Counted from the stretch's first letter, positions 1 through 9,809 are shown. The stretch is DNA of 64,000 nt from Fidelibacterota bacterium (GCA_004124295.1 SCKI01000001.1:124001-188000), one strand, 5' to 3'. The notes: generated from the sequence alone by a model not told the origin. Numbers and translations are program-made.

Positions 1-979
1 CCTTTCTCAGCACCGCCTGGACATCTTTTTTCTGCATCAGGCCGCTGGCCGGCAGCCGGCCCAGCAGCGTGCGCCAGTTTTTATCCTGCCTGAATATCTC
101 CTGGAACAGTTCGTATGAATCCCCCGCCCGGCCCATGTTCACCAGCGCCACGGCAGTCCAGTATTTCATTTCCAGGTTGCCGGGAAACATCTCCATGGCC
201 AAGCCATATTCTTTCAGCGCCGCCTCGTTATCGCCGTGTTCCACGGCCAGATCGCCCGCATTCATATGTTCATAGGCCCGGTGGACCCGCAGTAGCCGGC
301 GGAGTTCCTGCAGCGGTTCCGGGTGGTCCTCAACCCGCAACTCCAGAATCACCCCCTGCCACGGCTCTGCTTGCCGCTCCCCGGAGACGATGAGCATGGC
401 CGCCGATTGACGCCCCCGTATATCGCCGCCTGCGTCCTGTGCCGCTTCCAGGGCAGCCATCATGCGCTCCGCCAATGTTCCGGAGGCGCTTTCATAGGCC
501 GCGGCCATCCTTGGCCAGACCTGGTCGCTGAGCATAAGGTTGGCCTGCACCGAGTAATTCTCACCCACCTGGTGGCCTGCGGCTACGATGGCTTTGGCGC
601 CCGTATGGGCGGCCACCCTTCCGCGGGCGTCTATCATGGCCACCTGGCGGACTTCCCGGCCCTCATCGGCCCGGACCAGGCGCTCCAGCGCATCTTCAGC
701 GGTCACCCCATCGGCCAGCAGCTGCAGGCCGTCGGGTCCATAGTCCACCAGGACAAAGGATTGGGTCGCCACCGCCCCCACGCCGGCCCGGGCCCAGGTA
801 ACCAGCGATCCTACGGAGAACCAGTGGGACTGGACCGCCACACCGAGCTGGCCCGTGGCCGGGTCCCGGGCGACGATGGAATAGGTGGCCACCGGCCGTT
901 TCCGGGACGGTTCGCCATCCGCGGCCGCCAGCGGCGGGGCGGTGCTGAGCAGGACGAGACATAATGCGAGGCGCTTCAT
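1..979 (-). CDS. DUF1028 family secreted protein with TPR-like tail (3' end off the window)
   Basis: The frame opens at an ATG on the minus strand and stays open to the window edge, so the C-terminus is missing. Residues 1-20 form a signal peptide (MKRLALCLVLLSTAPPLAAA). The next 200 or so residues match DUF1028, an Ntn-hydrolase-like family of unknown substrate: ATYSIVARDPATGQLGVAVQ, then a VGSLVTWARAGVGAVATQS segment. After about residue 225 comes a helical, TPR-like stretch (HGDNEAALKEYGLAMEMFPG), a fusion I infer from the Ala/Tyr/Pro spacing. It is probably periplasmic. The gene is divergent from the CPBP gene. The family assignment is confident; the activity is unknown. Confidence 0.82.
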   Translation of the reverse strand, partial: MKRLALCLVLLSTAPPLAAADGEPSRKRPVATYSIVARDPATGQLGVAVQSHWFSVGSLVTWARAGVGAVATQSFVLVDYGPDGLQLLADGVTAEDALERLVRADEGREVRQVAMIDARGRVAAHTGAKAIVAAGHQVGENYSVQANLMLSDQVWPRMAAAYESASGTLAERMMAALEAAQDAGGDIRGRQSAAMLIVSGERQAEPWQGVILELRVEDHPEPLQELRRLLRVHRAYEHMNAGDLAVEHGDNEAALKEYGLAMEMFPGNLEMKYWTAVALVNMGRAGDSYELFQEIFRQDKNWRTLLGRLPASGLMQKKDVQAVLRK

Positions 980-1138
980 GGCGGTTCCTCCCTTATCTAT
1001 TTATAGAGTCTGCGCTAATCTAGGGCCTGGCGCAATTTCCAGCGGGTCAAATTACGCCCGCCCCAGCAGTGTTGATCCGATTTGTGAATCGGGCCTTTGC
1101 TTTGCCCCCTCCGCAGCCAGTGTCTAAATTTGCCGGCC

Positions 1139-1993
1139 ATGCCGGACATCCAGAGCCAGACGAACACTCCCGTAAACCGGGGACAGGTACGCTTCGCCTT
1201 CTCGGCTACCATTATCTCCATGGTGGCCGGCGCCCTGTTAGGCGTACTGATCACGCTCCGGTTGGCCGGCCCGATTGAAGCGAGCGGTGATTTGCCCCGC
1301 TGGACCATTCTGCTTAGCGAAGCCTTTATCCCCCTGCCCCTGTTATGGCTGTTGCGCCGCCGGGGCCTGCCGCTGCTCCGGACCCTGCGCCTGCGAGCGG
1401 TTTCGCCGGTGGTGTTGCGCGACGCACTGATTATAGCATTGGGCGTCACCGTACTCATTGACGAACTGGACCGGCTGGTGGCGCTGCTGTTACCCCTGCC
1501 GTCCAATGTCCAGCAGGGCATGAACTTCCTGCAGTTCAATACACCCTTCGAGGCTCTGTTGATTATTGCCGGGGCAGCGGTTGTCGCCCCTATTGCGGAG
1601 GAGATGGTTTTCCGGGGCTTTTTCCAGGGCCAGCTGGAGCAGGGCCTGAATGACGCCACCCGGGCAGTGCTCTATTCGGCCGGCCTGTTCATGATCCTGC
1701 ACTTCAATCCCTGGTGGGCCATCCAGATTTACACCCTGGGGATGATTTTGGGATATCTGGTCTGGCGGACCGGATCGGTGTGGCCAGCGGTGATATTGCA
1801 CGGGGTCAACAATCTGGCGGCGATCATGTTCGCCAACGGAAATGATGAATCTTTCGCCTGGTACACGCTGGGCGGCCATGTCTCGCCCCTCTGGCTGCTC
1901 GTGGCGGCGCTCATGACCTATGCCGGCTTCCGGTCATTGGCGGCGAACGCGGATCAGGACAAGCAGCAGCCCGGAGAAATCAGCCATGCTTAG
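1139..1993 (+). CDS. CPBP family intramembrane glutamic endopeptidase
   Basis: This is a multi-pass membrane protein of 284 residues with the CPBP (Abi/Rce1-like) signature: EEMVFRGF (motif 1, the EExxxR glutamates), then LFMILHF with a conserved His, then a later HGVNN His-Asn motif. Known members cleave within the membrane or process prenylated or bacteriocin-like peptides; the substrate here is unknown. I chose the ATG giving MPDIQSQTN; an upstream in-frame TTG would add 14 residues without a clear ribosome site. The stop overlaps the start of the cystathionine beta-synthase gene by 8 nt, so the genes are probably co-transcribed. Confidence 0.85.
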   Translation: MPDIQSQTNTPVNRGQVRFAFSATIISMVAGALLGVLITLRLAGPIEASGDLPRWTILLSEAFIPLPLLWLLRRRGLPLLRTLRLRAVSPVVLRDALIIALGVTVLIDELDRLVALLLPLPSNVQQGMNFLQFNTPFEALLIIAGAAVVAPIAEEMVFRGFFQGQLEQGLNDATRAVLYSAGLFMILHFNPWWAIQIYTLGMILGYLVWRTGSVWPAVILHGVNNLAAIMFANGNDESFAWYTLGGHVSPLWLLVAALMTYAGFRSLAANADQDKQQPGEISHA

Positions 1994-3350
1994 AGCCGAA
2001 AATATTCTCCAACTGATCGGCCGGACCCCGATGGTCCGCATCGGCAAACTGGCCGATCCCAACGGCGCCAATCTGTGGGCCAAGATCGAGTACATGAGTC
2101 CGGGCCACAGTGTGAAGGATCGCATCGCCGTGCGCATTATTGAGGATTTCGAGAGAGAGGGTATATTGAAACCGGGCGGCACGGTAGTGGAGGCCACCAG
2201 CGGCAACACCGGTATGGGGCTGGCTATCGTTTGCGCCGTCAAGGATTACGCCTCCATTTTCGTTATGCCGGACAAGGTGAGTGATGAAAAGCGCCACCTG
2301 CTGCGGGCGATGGGCGCCGAGGTGGTGATCTGTCCCACCGCCGTTGAGCCCGACGATCCGAAATCCTACTATTCCGTCTCCAAGAAACTGGCCGAGGAGA
2401 CCCCCGGGGCGGTGCTGGCCAACCAGTACTTCAACCCTTCCAACGTCCAGACCCATTATGACACTACCGGCCCGGAGATATGGGAGCAGATGGAAGGCGA
2501 GATTGACGCCTTCGTCGCTTCCATGGGCACCGGAGGCACGATTACCGGAGTGGCCCGCTTCCTGAAGGAACAGGACCCGTCCATCAAAATCTGGGCCGCC
2601 GACCCCTATGGCAGCATACTGAAGGCTTACAAGGATACCCGGAAGATGACCCAGGGCCATCCTTACCTGGTGGAGGGGATCGGCGAGGATATTATCCCCG
2701 GCAATCTCGACATCGACCTGGTGGATGAGATCGTGAACGTGAATGATGAGGATTCCTTTGCCATGTCCCGGCAGATGGCCCGGAAGGAAGGGCTTTTTGC
2801 GGGCGGTTCGGCAGGGACCATCATGCGGGTGGCCATAGATGTGGCTGCCAGCATGGAGCCGGGGCAGAATGTGGTGACCATCATTCCCGATACAGGCGAG
2901 CGCTATCTGTCGAAGCATTTTTCCGACGGCTGGCTACGGGACAAGGGGATGTTGAGCCGGGAGATGGTCTCCCTGAGGCGCTTGCGGCAGATGAAAAGCC
3001 AGGAACTCCCCACCATCGTCAGCGTGGCGCCTGATGCCACCGTCCGCGAGGCGCTGGAAAAGATGTCGGCCTACAATGTTTCGCAGCTGCCGGTCCTCGA
3101 TGACGAACGGAATCTGGGCAGCATCAGGGAGAGTAACCTGCTGGGCGCCGCGCTGGAGGACGGCGCAACAATGGACCTAGCGGTGGAGGCGGTGATGGAA
3201 AAGCCGTTCCCCTCCGTTGAGGAATCGGCCAGCGTGGCCCATTCGGTGCAACTGCTCCTGCGGCACCAGGGGATCATACTGACCAAGGACAACCGGCCGG
3301 TTGGATTTGTGACCCGGCACGATATCATTACCTTTACGGACGGCAAATGA
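1986..3350 (+). CDS. cbs: Cystathionine beta-synthase (PLP fold plus C-terminal CBS pair)
   Basis: PLP-dependent enzyme that condenses serine with homocysteine to cystathionine (transsulfuration); a cysteine-synthase activity cannot be excluded. Lys44 in SVKDR is the expected Schiff-base lysine, followed by TSGNTGMGLA, the phosphate and substrate loop, and GTGGTITG. The last 120 residues form two CBS domains (LPTIVSVAPDATVREALEKM and VMEKPFPSVEESASVAHS), the regulatory pair seen in eukaryotic-type CBS; the N-terminal haem region is absent, as usual in bacteria. At 454 residues the length is normal. It overlaps the preceding CPBP gene by 8 nt and the following mgtE by 4 nt (ATGA), implying translational coupling. 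Confidence 0.9.
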   Translation: MLRAENILQLIGRTPMVRIGKLADPNGANLWAKIEYMSPGHSVKDRIAVRIIEDFEREGILKPGGTVVEATSGNTGMGLAIVCAVKDYASIFVMPDKVSDEKRHLLRAMGAEVVICPTAVEPDDPKSYYSVSKKLAEETPGAVLANQYFNPSNVQTHYDTTGPEIWEQMEGEIDAFVASMGTGGTITGVARFLKEQDPSIKIWAADPYGSILKAYKDTRKMTQGHPYLVEGIGEDIIPGNLDIDLVDEIVNVNDEDSFAMSRQMARKEGLFAGGSAGTIMRVAIDVAASMEPGQNVVTIIPDTGERYLSKHFSDGWLRDKGMLSREMVSLRRLRQMKSQELPTIVSVAPDATVREALEKMSAYNVSQLPVLDDERNLGSIRESNLLGAALEDGATMDLAVEAVMEKPFPSVEESASVAHSVQLLLRHQGIILTKDNRPVGFVTRHDIITFTDGK

Positions 3351-4714
3351 GAACCGAATTCATCGGCACCGAAGGGTTCATATTGCTGGACACGGTGCGG
3401 CGCCTCTACCGGCGGCAGGCCCGGGCGGCCCTGGCCAAGGTGGTGACCAAGATCCATCCGGGCGAACTGGCCTGGATATTCCGCCACCTGACTGAGAAGG
3501 AGCGGCAGGAGATATTCAAGATCATCATCGACGCCGACAGTATTGGTGATATCGTCAGCGAGCTGGACCAGAGCATCCGGGTGGATCTCCTCAGCCCTCT
3601 AGAGCCGGGTCAGCTGGCCGATGTCATTACCCGTATGCCACCCGATGACCAGGCTGACCTCCTGGACGAGCTGCCTGAAGAGCTTCGCGACCAGGTCCTG
3701 GAGCGGATGAAGAAGGAGGATGCGGCCGAAGTCTCCGAACTGCTGCAGTACGAGTCCGACACCGCCGGCGGCATCATGTCACCCGATTATCTCGCCCTCA
3801 GCAAGGAGATGCTGGTGAGCGAGGCGGTGCAGACGGTGCAGCAGCTCAGCGAAGAGGCGGAGATGGCCTTTTACCTCTACATTGTGGATGAACAGCAGAA
3901 ACTGCAAGGGGTGGTCTCGCTCCGCCAGTTGCTGATGAACGACCCCGGCAAGCAACTGGGGACCATCATGGAAACCGATGTGGTCGCGGTGTCGATGGAG
4001 ACGGACCAGGAGCAGGTGGCGCAGATTGTCTCCCGCTACAACATCATGGCCGTGCCGGTGGTGGACCATGAGGGAACCATGCTCGGTATCGTCACTATCG
4101 ATGACATCGTGGACATTATCCGGGAAGAGGCAACCGAGGATTTCCTGCGTATGGTGGGCGCTGGAAAGGACCGCGAGATTCTGCTCAAATCGACGACCCA
4201 GAACGTGCTTACCCGGCTCCCCTGGCTGTTGGCCAGCTGGGTTGGAGGGATACTGGCCATGTGGGTCATCAGCAGTTTCCAGAACGAACTTGCCCAGGTC
4301 ATCATTCTGGCTGGATTCATCCCGGTGATCACCGGGATGGGCGGGAATATCGGCACACAGAGCAGCACCATCACGATCCGGGGGCTGGCCACCGGCCGGA
4401 TAAACATCAATGAAACCCGGGGCTTCATCAGCAAGCAACTCAAGGTGGGCCTGGTGCTGGGGGTGGTGTTCGGTCTGCTGCTGGGCGGGTTGACCTGGAT
4501 CCTGTACAGCGACACGCGCCTCGGCGGGGTGGTGGCCCTGGCCATTCTGGCTTCCATGCTCATGTCCACGACGCTGGGTACCCTGGTGCCAATCGTATTG
4601 CGCCGGCTGGATGTGGACCCGGCGGTCGCTACGGGGCCCTTCGTGACCACCACTACCGACGTGTTGGGAGTCACCATATACTTCCTGCTGGCGAAAAATC
4701 TGCTGGCCCTCTAG
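3347..4714 (+). CDS. mgtE: Magnesium transporter MgtE
   Basis: Inner-membrane Mg2+ channel of 455 residues, the usual family length. Domain order is standard: an N-terminal helical MgtE_N superhelix (ELAWIFRHLTEKERQEIFKI, MPPDDQADLLDELPEE), then a CBS pair (GGIMSPDYLALSKEMLVSEA; METDVVAVSMETDQEQ), then five membrane helices with the pore-region signature PVITGMGGNIGTQSSTI. In this family the CBS and N domains bind Mg2+ and close the pore, giving feedback control. The start overlaps the CBS-enzyme stop by 4 nt; an upstream ATG is not needed. Assignment is firm. Confidence 0.95.
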   Translation: MRTEFIGTEGFILLDTVRRLYRRQARAALAKVVTKIHPGELAWIFRHLTEKERQEIFKIIIDADSIGDIVSELDQSIRVDLLSPLEPGQLADVITRMPPDDQADLLDELPEELRDQVLERMKKEDAAEVSELLQYESDTAGGIMSPDYLALSKEMLVSEAVQTVQQLSEEAEMAFYLYIVDEQQKLQGVVSLRQLLMNDPGKQLGTIMETDVVAVSMETDQEQVAQIVSRYNIMAVPVVDHEGTMLGIVTIDDIVDIIREEATEDFLRMVGAGKDREILLKSTTQNVLTRLPWLLASWVGGILAMWVISSFQNELAQVIILAGFIPVITGMGGNIGTQSSTITIRGLATGRININETRGFISKQLKVGLVLGVVFGLLLGGLTWILYSDTRLGGVVALAILASMLMSTTLGTLVPIVLRRLDVDPAVATGPFVTTTTDVLGVTIYFLLAKNLLAL

Positions 4715-4725
4715 CCACCTGACCC

Positions 4726-5922
4726 TTGGCGTTTCTTCTAACCATATTCAAGCTCAGTCTGGCTGTCTATCTGGCAGGCGTCAGCTGGTTTATTCTGGGT
4801 CTGTTCCGGGTGCCGCAGAACAAGTCCGATGAACAGCCTCCGGTCTCGGTGCTGGTAGCCGTCCGGGGAGCCGGTCCCTGGCTGCTGCGGCTCCTGCAGC
4901 AGTTGGCCGGCCAGGATTATCCTGCCAAAAGGCTGCAGATCGTGGTGATTGATGATGGGCTCGAGGCGGATATCCGCGATCAGGTTGATGCTCTGCAGCG
5001 CGCAGATGGACGCTTCCGGACAGTGTCCAGCGCGGGGGGCTCAACCCAGCTGCGGGGAAAAAACCGGGCGCTGCATGCCGGCATCGAGGAGAGCAACGGC
5101 GAGCTGCTGCTGTTCACGGATGCCGACTGCCAGGTAGGGCCGGGATGGGTCTCGGCAATGGTGGCCGCTTTCGCAGCGGAGGTTGAGTATGTTGTCGGCT
5201 GGTCGCAGATCGTCGCGGCCCAGCCTGGCGGCGAAGCGGACGGCGCCCATCCCTGGGCCATCTTTGAGCGGGTCGATTTTTTGATGCTGATGTTGGCCGC
5301 CCGCAGCGCCGTACGCATGGGGACGCCCTGGGCCAGCTCAGGCCAGAACCAGGCCTACCGCAGAGCGCTGTATGATGCGGCCGGGGGGCTGGAGGGGCTG
5401 GCCGGCAGGCTGCAGGGGGACGACAGCCTATTTCTGCAACTGGTCCGGCGCCGGGTAGGCGCCCGGGTTGCGTTTGCCGAGGGTCCGGAGGCAGCAGTGA
5501 CAACGGAACCGTCGGAGAGTCCCGGCCACTTTCTGCGCCAACGGGTGCGCTGGGCCGCCGATATGCTGGTCATGCTGCGTTTCAATCCGTGGTTTTTCTT
5601 GCTGCCTGTGGCCACTTTCCTGACCAACGGACTGCTTATCATAATGGTGGGGCTGGCGTTCATATCAGCGGATGTGGTGCTGCCGGTGCTGATATCGGGG
5701 TTATTGCTCAAGGGATTATTCGAAGGGCTGTTGCTGGGCCTTGGCGCCCAACAGGTAGGGGCCGGCCATCTGCGGCGGCACTTCCCGAGTTGGTTTTTGC
5801 TGCAAATACCCTATATCACAGCTATGGGTCTGGGCAGTTTTTGGGGCCATCGGCTGGGCTGGCCAAAGCGGTCCAGCGATCAGCCGGAAGCCGGTGGCAA
5901 GCAGGCGGCAGCCAATGGGTAA
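4726..5922 (+). CDS. Membrane-anchored family 2 glycosyltransferase
   Basis: 398-residue GT2 enzyme. It has an N-terminal membrane helix (residues 5-28), a GT-A domain with VIDDGLEADI, the nucleotide-sugar metal motif TDADCQVG, and the QRVRWAADM (Q/RxxRW-like) acceptor motif, followed by three or more C-terminal membrane helices. Such layouts build polysaccharide or glycolipid at the cytoplasmic face; the sugar is not predictable. A TTG start 11 nt after mgtE is the only start giving the whole N-terminal helix. The end overlaps the next gene by 8 nt. Confidence 0.82.
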   Translation: MAFLLTIFKLSLAVYLAGVSWFILGLFRVPQNKSDEQPPVSVLVAVRGAGPWLLRLLQQLAGQDYPAKRLQIVVIDDGLEADIRDQVDALQRADGRFRTVSSAGGSTQLRGKNRALHAGIEESNGELLLFTDADCQVGPGWVSAMVAAFAAEVEYVVGWSQIVAAQPGGEADGAHPWAIFERVDFLMLMLAARSAVRMGTPWASSGQNQAYRRALYDAAGGLEGLAGRLQGDDSLFLQLVRRRVGARVAFAEGPEAAVTTEPSESPGHFLRQRVRWAADMLVMLRFNPWFFLLPVATFLTNGLLIIMVGLAFISADVVLPVLISGLLLKGLFEGLLLGLGAQQVGAGHLRRHFPSWFLLQIPYITAMGLGSFWGHRLGWPKRSSDQPEAGGKQAAANG

Positions 5923-6664
5923 GGCGGGAGCCGTTTCTGCCGGCGGGTGGCGCCGGTCCGGGGCAGCCCTGCTCTGGCTTCTCCTCTGGCTGCAGCCCGT
6001 AGCGGGTCAGGCGAGGAACTACACCGTGGCCTGGATCGGAGTGCCGGTGGTCGATGTGAGCATTGCGGTCACCGAGGAACCCGGGGGTACGGTGGGCCGC
6101 TACGGGGCCGTTACCAGGCGCTGGTTTAACACTATCTATGCCGTGGATAACCACTATGAAGTGCAGCTGCTGGAGGGGCAACCGGGACCGGCCACATATC
6201 GGAAGAGAGTCCTGGAGCGGGGTAACCGGGACAGCCTGTTTGTGACCTACGATGAGAGCCGGGGACGGGCTTTCTATTCCAACGGCCTGGAACGCCGGTG
6301 GCAGGCCGGGGACCACAACCTGTTCAGCGCATTGCTGTGGGTGGAGCGGCACGGTTGGGTCTCCGGGGAGGCCCATCAGCTGCGGGTGGAGGTGGAGGGT
6401 GTCACCTGGCAGGTCAGCGTTACCTGTGACACGGTCCTGGCCGCCGGGGGACCGGATGCCGACGCCCGGGTAACCGTGACCTTCGGCGAGATATTACGCG
6501 GGGAGCCGGTACTGAGCACGACCGACATGTTGACCCACCTGCTGCCGGGGAAGGGGCACCGCTTGCGTTTGAGTTTGAATCTGGAGAGCCGGCAGATCCG
6601 TTGGATCGAATTGGGCCGGCAGCCATTTGTAATCCGGGCCCGTATCAACGAAAATAATTCCTGA
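5915..6664 (+). CDS. DUF3108-like exported protein
   Basis: 249 residues with a signal peptide (hydrophobic AALLWLLLWLQPVAG near residues 18-32), then a beta-rich domain with the DUF3108 layout: NYTVAWIGVPVVDVSIAV, a DNHYEVQLLEG strand and a DHNLFSALLWVER segment before a central turn. The family is periplasmic and of unknown role, often near envelope or polysaccharide genes, consistent with the glycosyltransferase it overlaps (ATGGGTAA). The ATG inside the overlap was chosen over an upstream GTG because it leaves a normal signal peptide. Confidence 0.6.
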   Translation: MGKAGAVSAGGWRRSGAALLWLLLWLQPVAGQARNYTVAWIGVPVVDVSIAVTEEPGGTVGRYGAVTRRWFNTIYAVDNHYEVQLLEGQPGPATYRKRVLERGNRDSLFVTYDESRGRAFYSNGLERRWQAGDHNLFSALLWVERHGWVSGEAHQLRVEVEGVTWQVSVTCDTVLAAGGPDADARVTVTFGEILRGEPVLSTTDMLTHLLPGKGHRLRLSLNLESRQIRWIELGRQPFVIRARINENNS

Positions 6665-6674
6665 GGCATTACCG

Positions 6675-7061
6675 ATGTGGCACAAGATGAAGCATTTTTT
6701 TAAGACTTATTGGAAGCCGATAGCCATTGTGGGGGGCATCACCGTTACGATTATCATCGGCCTCCTGTTTAAGATTGATGCCCGGGTTCTGGCGCTTTGG
6801 GCGCTCATTGCCGGCTTTGTCACCAACGGATTTGTGGCCTTGGGCACACTCATTGCGCTGGTCCCCATTTTGGGACCGCTGCTGATCAAATTGCTGTCGC
6901 TGCCAATTTTTTACCTGTTCAATGGGATCGGCTATCTGGTTTCGCTGCTGCTTATTAAAAAAGGTTACGGCGCTGAGGTGGTCAGCCATCGCTTACTATC
7001 CATCATATTGTTAGTGGGGGTTGCCATAGGCTATATATTGGGGAATTTGCTGCCGCTATGA
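6675..7061 (+). CDS. Small membrane protein, unknown
   Basis: 128 residues, almost entirely hydrophobic: four predicted membrane helices (about residues 17-33, 37-58, 60-90 and 105-125) with a short basic N-terminus (MWHKMKHFFK). I do not recognise a family. It starts 10 nt after the DUF3108 gene and is the last gene of the run that begins at the CPBP protease, so it probably belongs to that envelope operon. No catalytic motif is visible. Confidence 0.6.
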   Translation: MWHKMKHFFKTYWKPIAIVGGITVTIIIGLLFKIDARVLALWALIAGFVTNGFVALGTLIALVPILGPLLIKLLSLPIFYLFNGIGYLVSLLLIKKGYGAEVVSHRLLSIILLVGVAIGYILGNLLPL

Positions 7062-7262
7062 CTGCCGAAAAAACCCATGATTCTGACGGGATATGGGCTG
7101 CTTTTTGTTGCTATTTCGGGCCCGGCAATTTTATTTTTGCGTATGTGTTGAGGGTCACTGCCAAGTGGCCTGTTCCTGCCTTAGAATGGAATCAATGCTT
7201 GGGTATAGATAGGTGATAGATACAACGCCATGTTGGACAAGCATAACAAAATGGAGGCTAGT

Positions 7263-9740
7263 ATGCGTAAACAGAGTTTATGGCTTATGGTGCCACTGCT
7301 CGCGGTTTCTACTCTTTTTGGTTTCGGTCCCCAGGACGAGGGGGAAGCCGACAACCAGGGAGTGGAAATCCTTATTGATACCCCCCAGGAATACCTGGAT
7401 GCTGTCCAGGCCTTCCGCGCAAAACAGGCCGAGGCCGAACAGTTCCAGGGCCGCCTGCAGCAGCTTCGTCCGCGGCAATTAAGTCGCCAGAGAAAATTAC
7501 TGAGAGATTTTGATTTGAGTGGCGGCAGTCTGGGTCTGGCGCCGATCGACGAAAATCGGATAGTGTCGCCATTCCTGGCCAAGGCCAGTGGCGCCCAGGT
7601 AACGAGCGTCACCGTGAATGGCGCCGACAGCACCGGCATCTTCCCCGGCGAGCCCGTCACCATCGTGGTCACCTTTTCAGCCGGCCAGACCTCTGCCACC
7701 GCTGAGTTATGGGCCGACCTGGATGGCAATACGGAATTCGATGCCGCGGTGGACTTTGCGCTCGAAATGGGCGGCAGCTTCACCGACAACGACTTCGAAG
7801 ATGAAGATCCAGCAGTGGGTGTTTTCCAGATCACCCTCGGTCCGGAAGATACTGAAGGCGTCTTCCACGTCACGGGGCTGACCATCTTCGTGGTCGTGGA
7901 TGAGGGCGTCAGCACCGGTGTCGGGGAGATCTTCATTGATACGAAAACTACAGGCAACCCGATTACCGGAACCGTCACACCGCTCGCCGCCAACGTGCTC
8001 ATTGTGGCTTTCCCGCACCGCCTGTTTGGAATTTTCGGTTTTGATGACTTTGTTTTTCCCCTGCTGACCGTCACCAATGCTAGCGGCGCTTACACGCTAT
8101 ACCTGGAGGAGCCCGATTCGGTGGAAGTATTTGCCGAAGACGAGCTGGGGGTCCATCCGGGGTTGGTGCCCGACCCCCCCAACTACTCGGAGTATGTGCC
8201 TGCAGGCGGCATCACCGGCCTGGACTTTGCCTATATCACACCCACCGCCTTCATTAGCGGCGTGATCCTGAACGAGTCCAGCGTAGGTGTGGAAGGCATC
8301 ACCGTGTTTGCTTTCGGGGGAGATTTTGGCGGATCATTTGAGGCGGTCACCGATGTCAACGGCGCCTACACTATCGGCGTCCTGCCCGGTGGACACTGGG
8401 TAGACGTGAGCGACGACGTGATCCCCACCTATATGGTGCCCTATGGTGAGTTCGTCGAAGCGGTCGATATGGCCACCACACCAGTGGCCGGCTTCACGCT
8501 GTATATGGCCACCTCCACCATCATGGGCACCGTAACGCTGGATGGCACTCCCCTGGGCGGCATCGAGATTGAAGCCTCGGGCTGGCCGGTAGGCTGGACC
8601 TACACCATGTCCGATCCCACCACCGGCGCCTATACGCTCAATGTTTCCCCGAACGTGGATGGGTTCGGCTACTATCTCTGGCCCTGGAACTGGCCGCGCT
8701 ACGCTGATCTGGTCAGCAATCTGGACGGAATTCAGCCTGGCGCCACGGGTGTTGAAATCGCCTTTGAGTCCATCTTGATTTCGCCGCCTCATATCCTCTC
8801 CATCACCGACGTGCCCAACGATCAAGGTGGCCGGGCGGTGCTCGAGTTCAGTGGCGGTGGCACCGAATTCGAACCGTTTTTCGGTTGGAGTATCTGGAGC
8901 GTACCGGGGCCGATCTACTCTGCTAACGACATGATCAATGTCGGTTTCTTCCTGGGGACCGGCAATTTTACGTATAAAGTGCTGGTGCCGACCTTCGTCG
9001 ATTCCAACACCACCACCGGCACCGCCGGCACCAACAGCTTCGAGTCGTGGTACGTCGTCACCGGTTACGGTGATGAACAGACAGGGGGTGACGGGGGCTT
9101 CTTCTTTGTTATCGACTCCGATCCGATGAGCGGCTGGTCGGTGGATAACCTGGTGCCCGGCGTACCGGTCGGTCTGTCGCTGGCGCCCATCACCGGCGGC
9201 GGCTTCACGCTGAGCTGGGAGGCTGTTACTGATGCGGACCTGCAGTACTATGTGGTGAAGCTCAGCGACAAAACAACCAGCACCGAAAGCCTGGTGGCTA
9301 CGGCCGAAAACGCCATCACCCTGACCAGCGCGGAACTCACACTCGCCAACGAGTATGACTTCTCGGTGGCGGCGGTGGACAACAACGGCAACACCAGTGT
9401 CTACTCAGCCACCATCAACAGTGTCACGCTCGACCTGGTGGAAGGGGCGGCATTGCCCACAGCCTATGCGCTGGATGCCAACTATCCCAACCCGTTCAAC
9501 CCGAGCACAAACATCCAGTTTGCGCTGCCGGAAGCGGGCGAGGTCAGCCTGACGATCTACGACCTCACCGGACGGGTCATCCAGAGCCTGGCCAGTGGCC
9601 GGATGGCTGCCGGATATCACCGGGTGGTTTGGGATGGACGGGACGCCCGGGGCGTATCCGTGGCTACCGGGGTTTACTTCTACCGCATCGTCACCAGTGG
9701 CGGATTTGTCGCTACCCGGAAGATGATCTTCATGAAGTAG
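7263..9740 (+). CDS. Large secreted protein with carboxypeptidase-regulatory-like repeats and type IX-like C-terminal sorting domain
   Basis: 825 residues. Start chosen at the ATG six bases after a GGAGG site. It has a signal peptide (LWLMVPLLAVSTLFGFG), then three carboxypeptidase-regulatory or prealbumin-like units, each with a Gly-Ala-Tyr-Thr core (TNASGAYTLYLEEP, VNGAYTIGVLPGGH, TTGAYTLNVSP), a fibronectin III-like unit (GFTLSWEAVTDADLQYYVVK), and a final 85-residue FlgD-Ig/T9SS sorting module (NYPNPFNPSTNI ... GVYFYRIVTSG ... TRKMIFMK). In FCB bacteria that module directs export through the outer membrane and attachment. It is probably a surface or extracellular adhesin or enzyme accessory. 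A terminator follows. Confidence 0.8.
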   Translation: MRKQSLWLMVPLLAVSTLFGFGPQDEGEADNQGVEILIDTPQEYLDAVQAFRAKQAEAEQFQGRLQQLRPRQLSRQRKLLRDFDLSGGSLGLAPIDENRIVSPFLAKASGAQVTSVTVNGADSTGIFPGEPVTIVVTFSAGQTSATAELWADLDGNTEFDAAVDFALEMGGSFTDNDFEDEDPAVGVFQITLGPEDTEGVFHVTGLTIFVVVDEGVSTGVGEIFIDTKTTGNPITGTVTPLAANVLIVAFPHRLFGIFGFDDFVFPLLTVTNASGAYTLYLEEPDSVEVFAEDELGVHPGLVPDPPNYSEYVPAGGITGLDFAYITPTAFISGVILNESSVGVEGITVFAFGGDFGGSFEAVTDVNGAYTIGVLPGGHWVDVSDDVIPTYMVPYGEFVEAVDMATTPVAGFTLYMATSTIMGTVTLDGTPLGGIEIEASGWPVGWTYTMSDPTTGAYTLNVSPNVDGFGYYLWPWNWPRYADLVSNLDGIQPGATGVEIAFESILISPPHILSITDVPNDQGGRAVLEFSGGGTEFEPFFGWSIWSVPGPIYSANDMINVGFFLGTGNFTYKVLVPTFVDSNTTTGTAGTNSFESWYVVTGYGDEQTGGDGGFFFVIDSDPMSGWSVDNLVPGVPVGLSLAPITGGGFTLSWEAVTDADLQYYVVKLSDKTTSTESLVATAENAITLTSAELTLANEYDFSVAAVDNNGNTSVYSATINSVTLDLVEGAALPTAYALDANYPNPFNPSTNIQFALPEAGEVSLTIYDLTGRVIQSLASGRMAAGYHRVVWDGRDARGVSVATGVYFYRIVTSGGFVATRKMIFMK

Positions 9741-9767
9741 CAGCGGCGCCCAAATGGCCAAATCGTG

Positions 9768-9809
9768 CAGGCCCCGTCCGGCAGTCCGCCGGGTGGGGCC
9801 TGTTTTATT
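9768..9809 (+). terminator. Rho-independent terminator after the secreted-protein gene
   Basis: CAGGCCCC pairs with GGGGCCTG (8 bp, with further pairing in the 19-nt interior, CCGGC/GCCGG), and TTTTATT follows directly. It lies 28 nt past the secreted-protein stop and ahead of the serpin promoter, separating the two transcription units. Confidence 0.8.
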
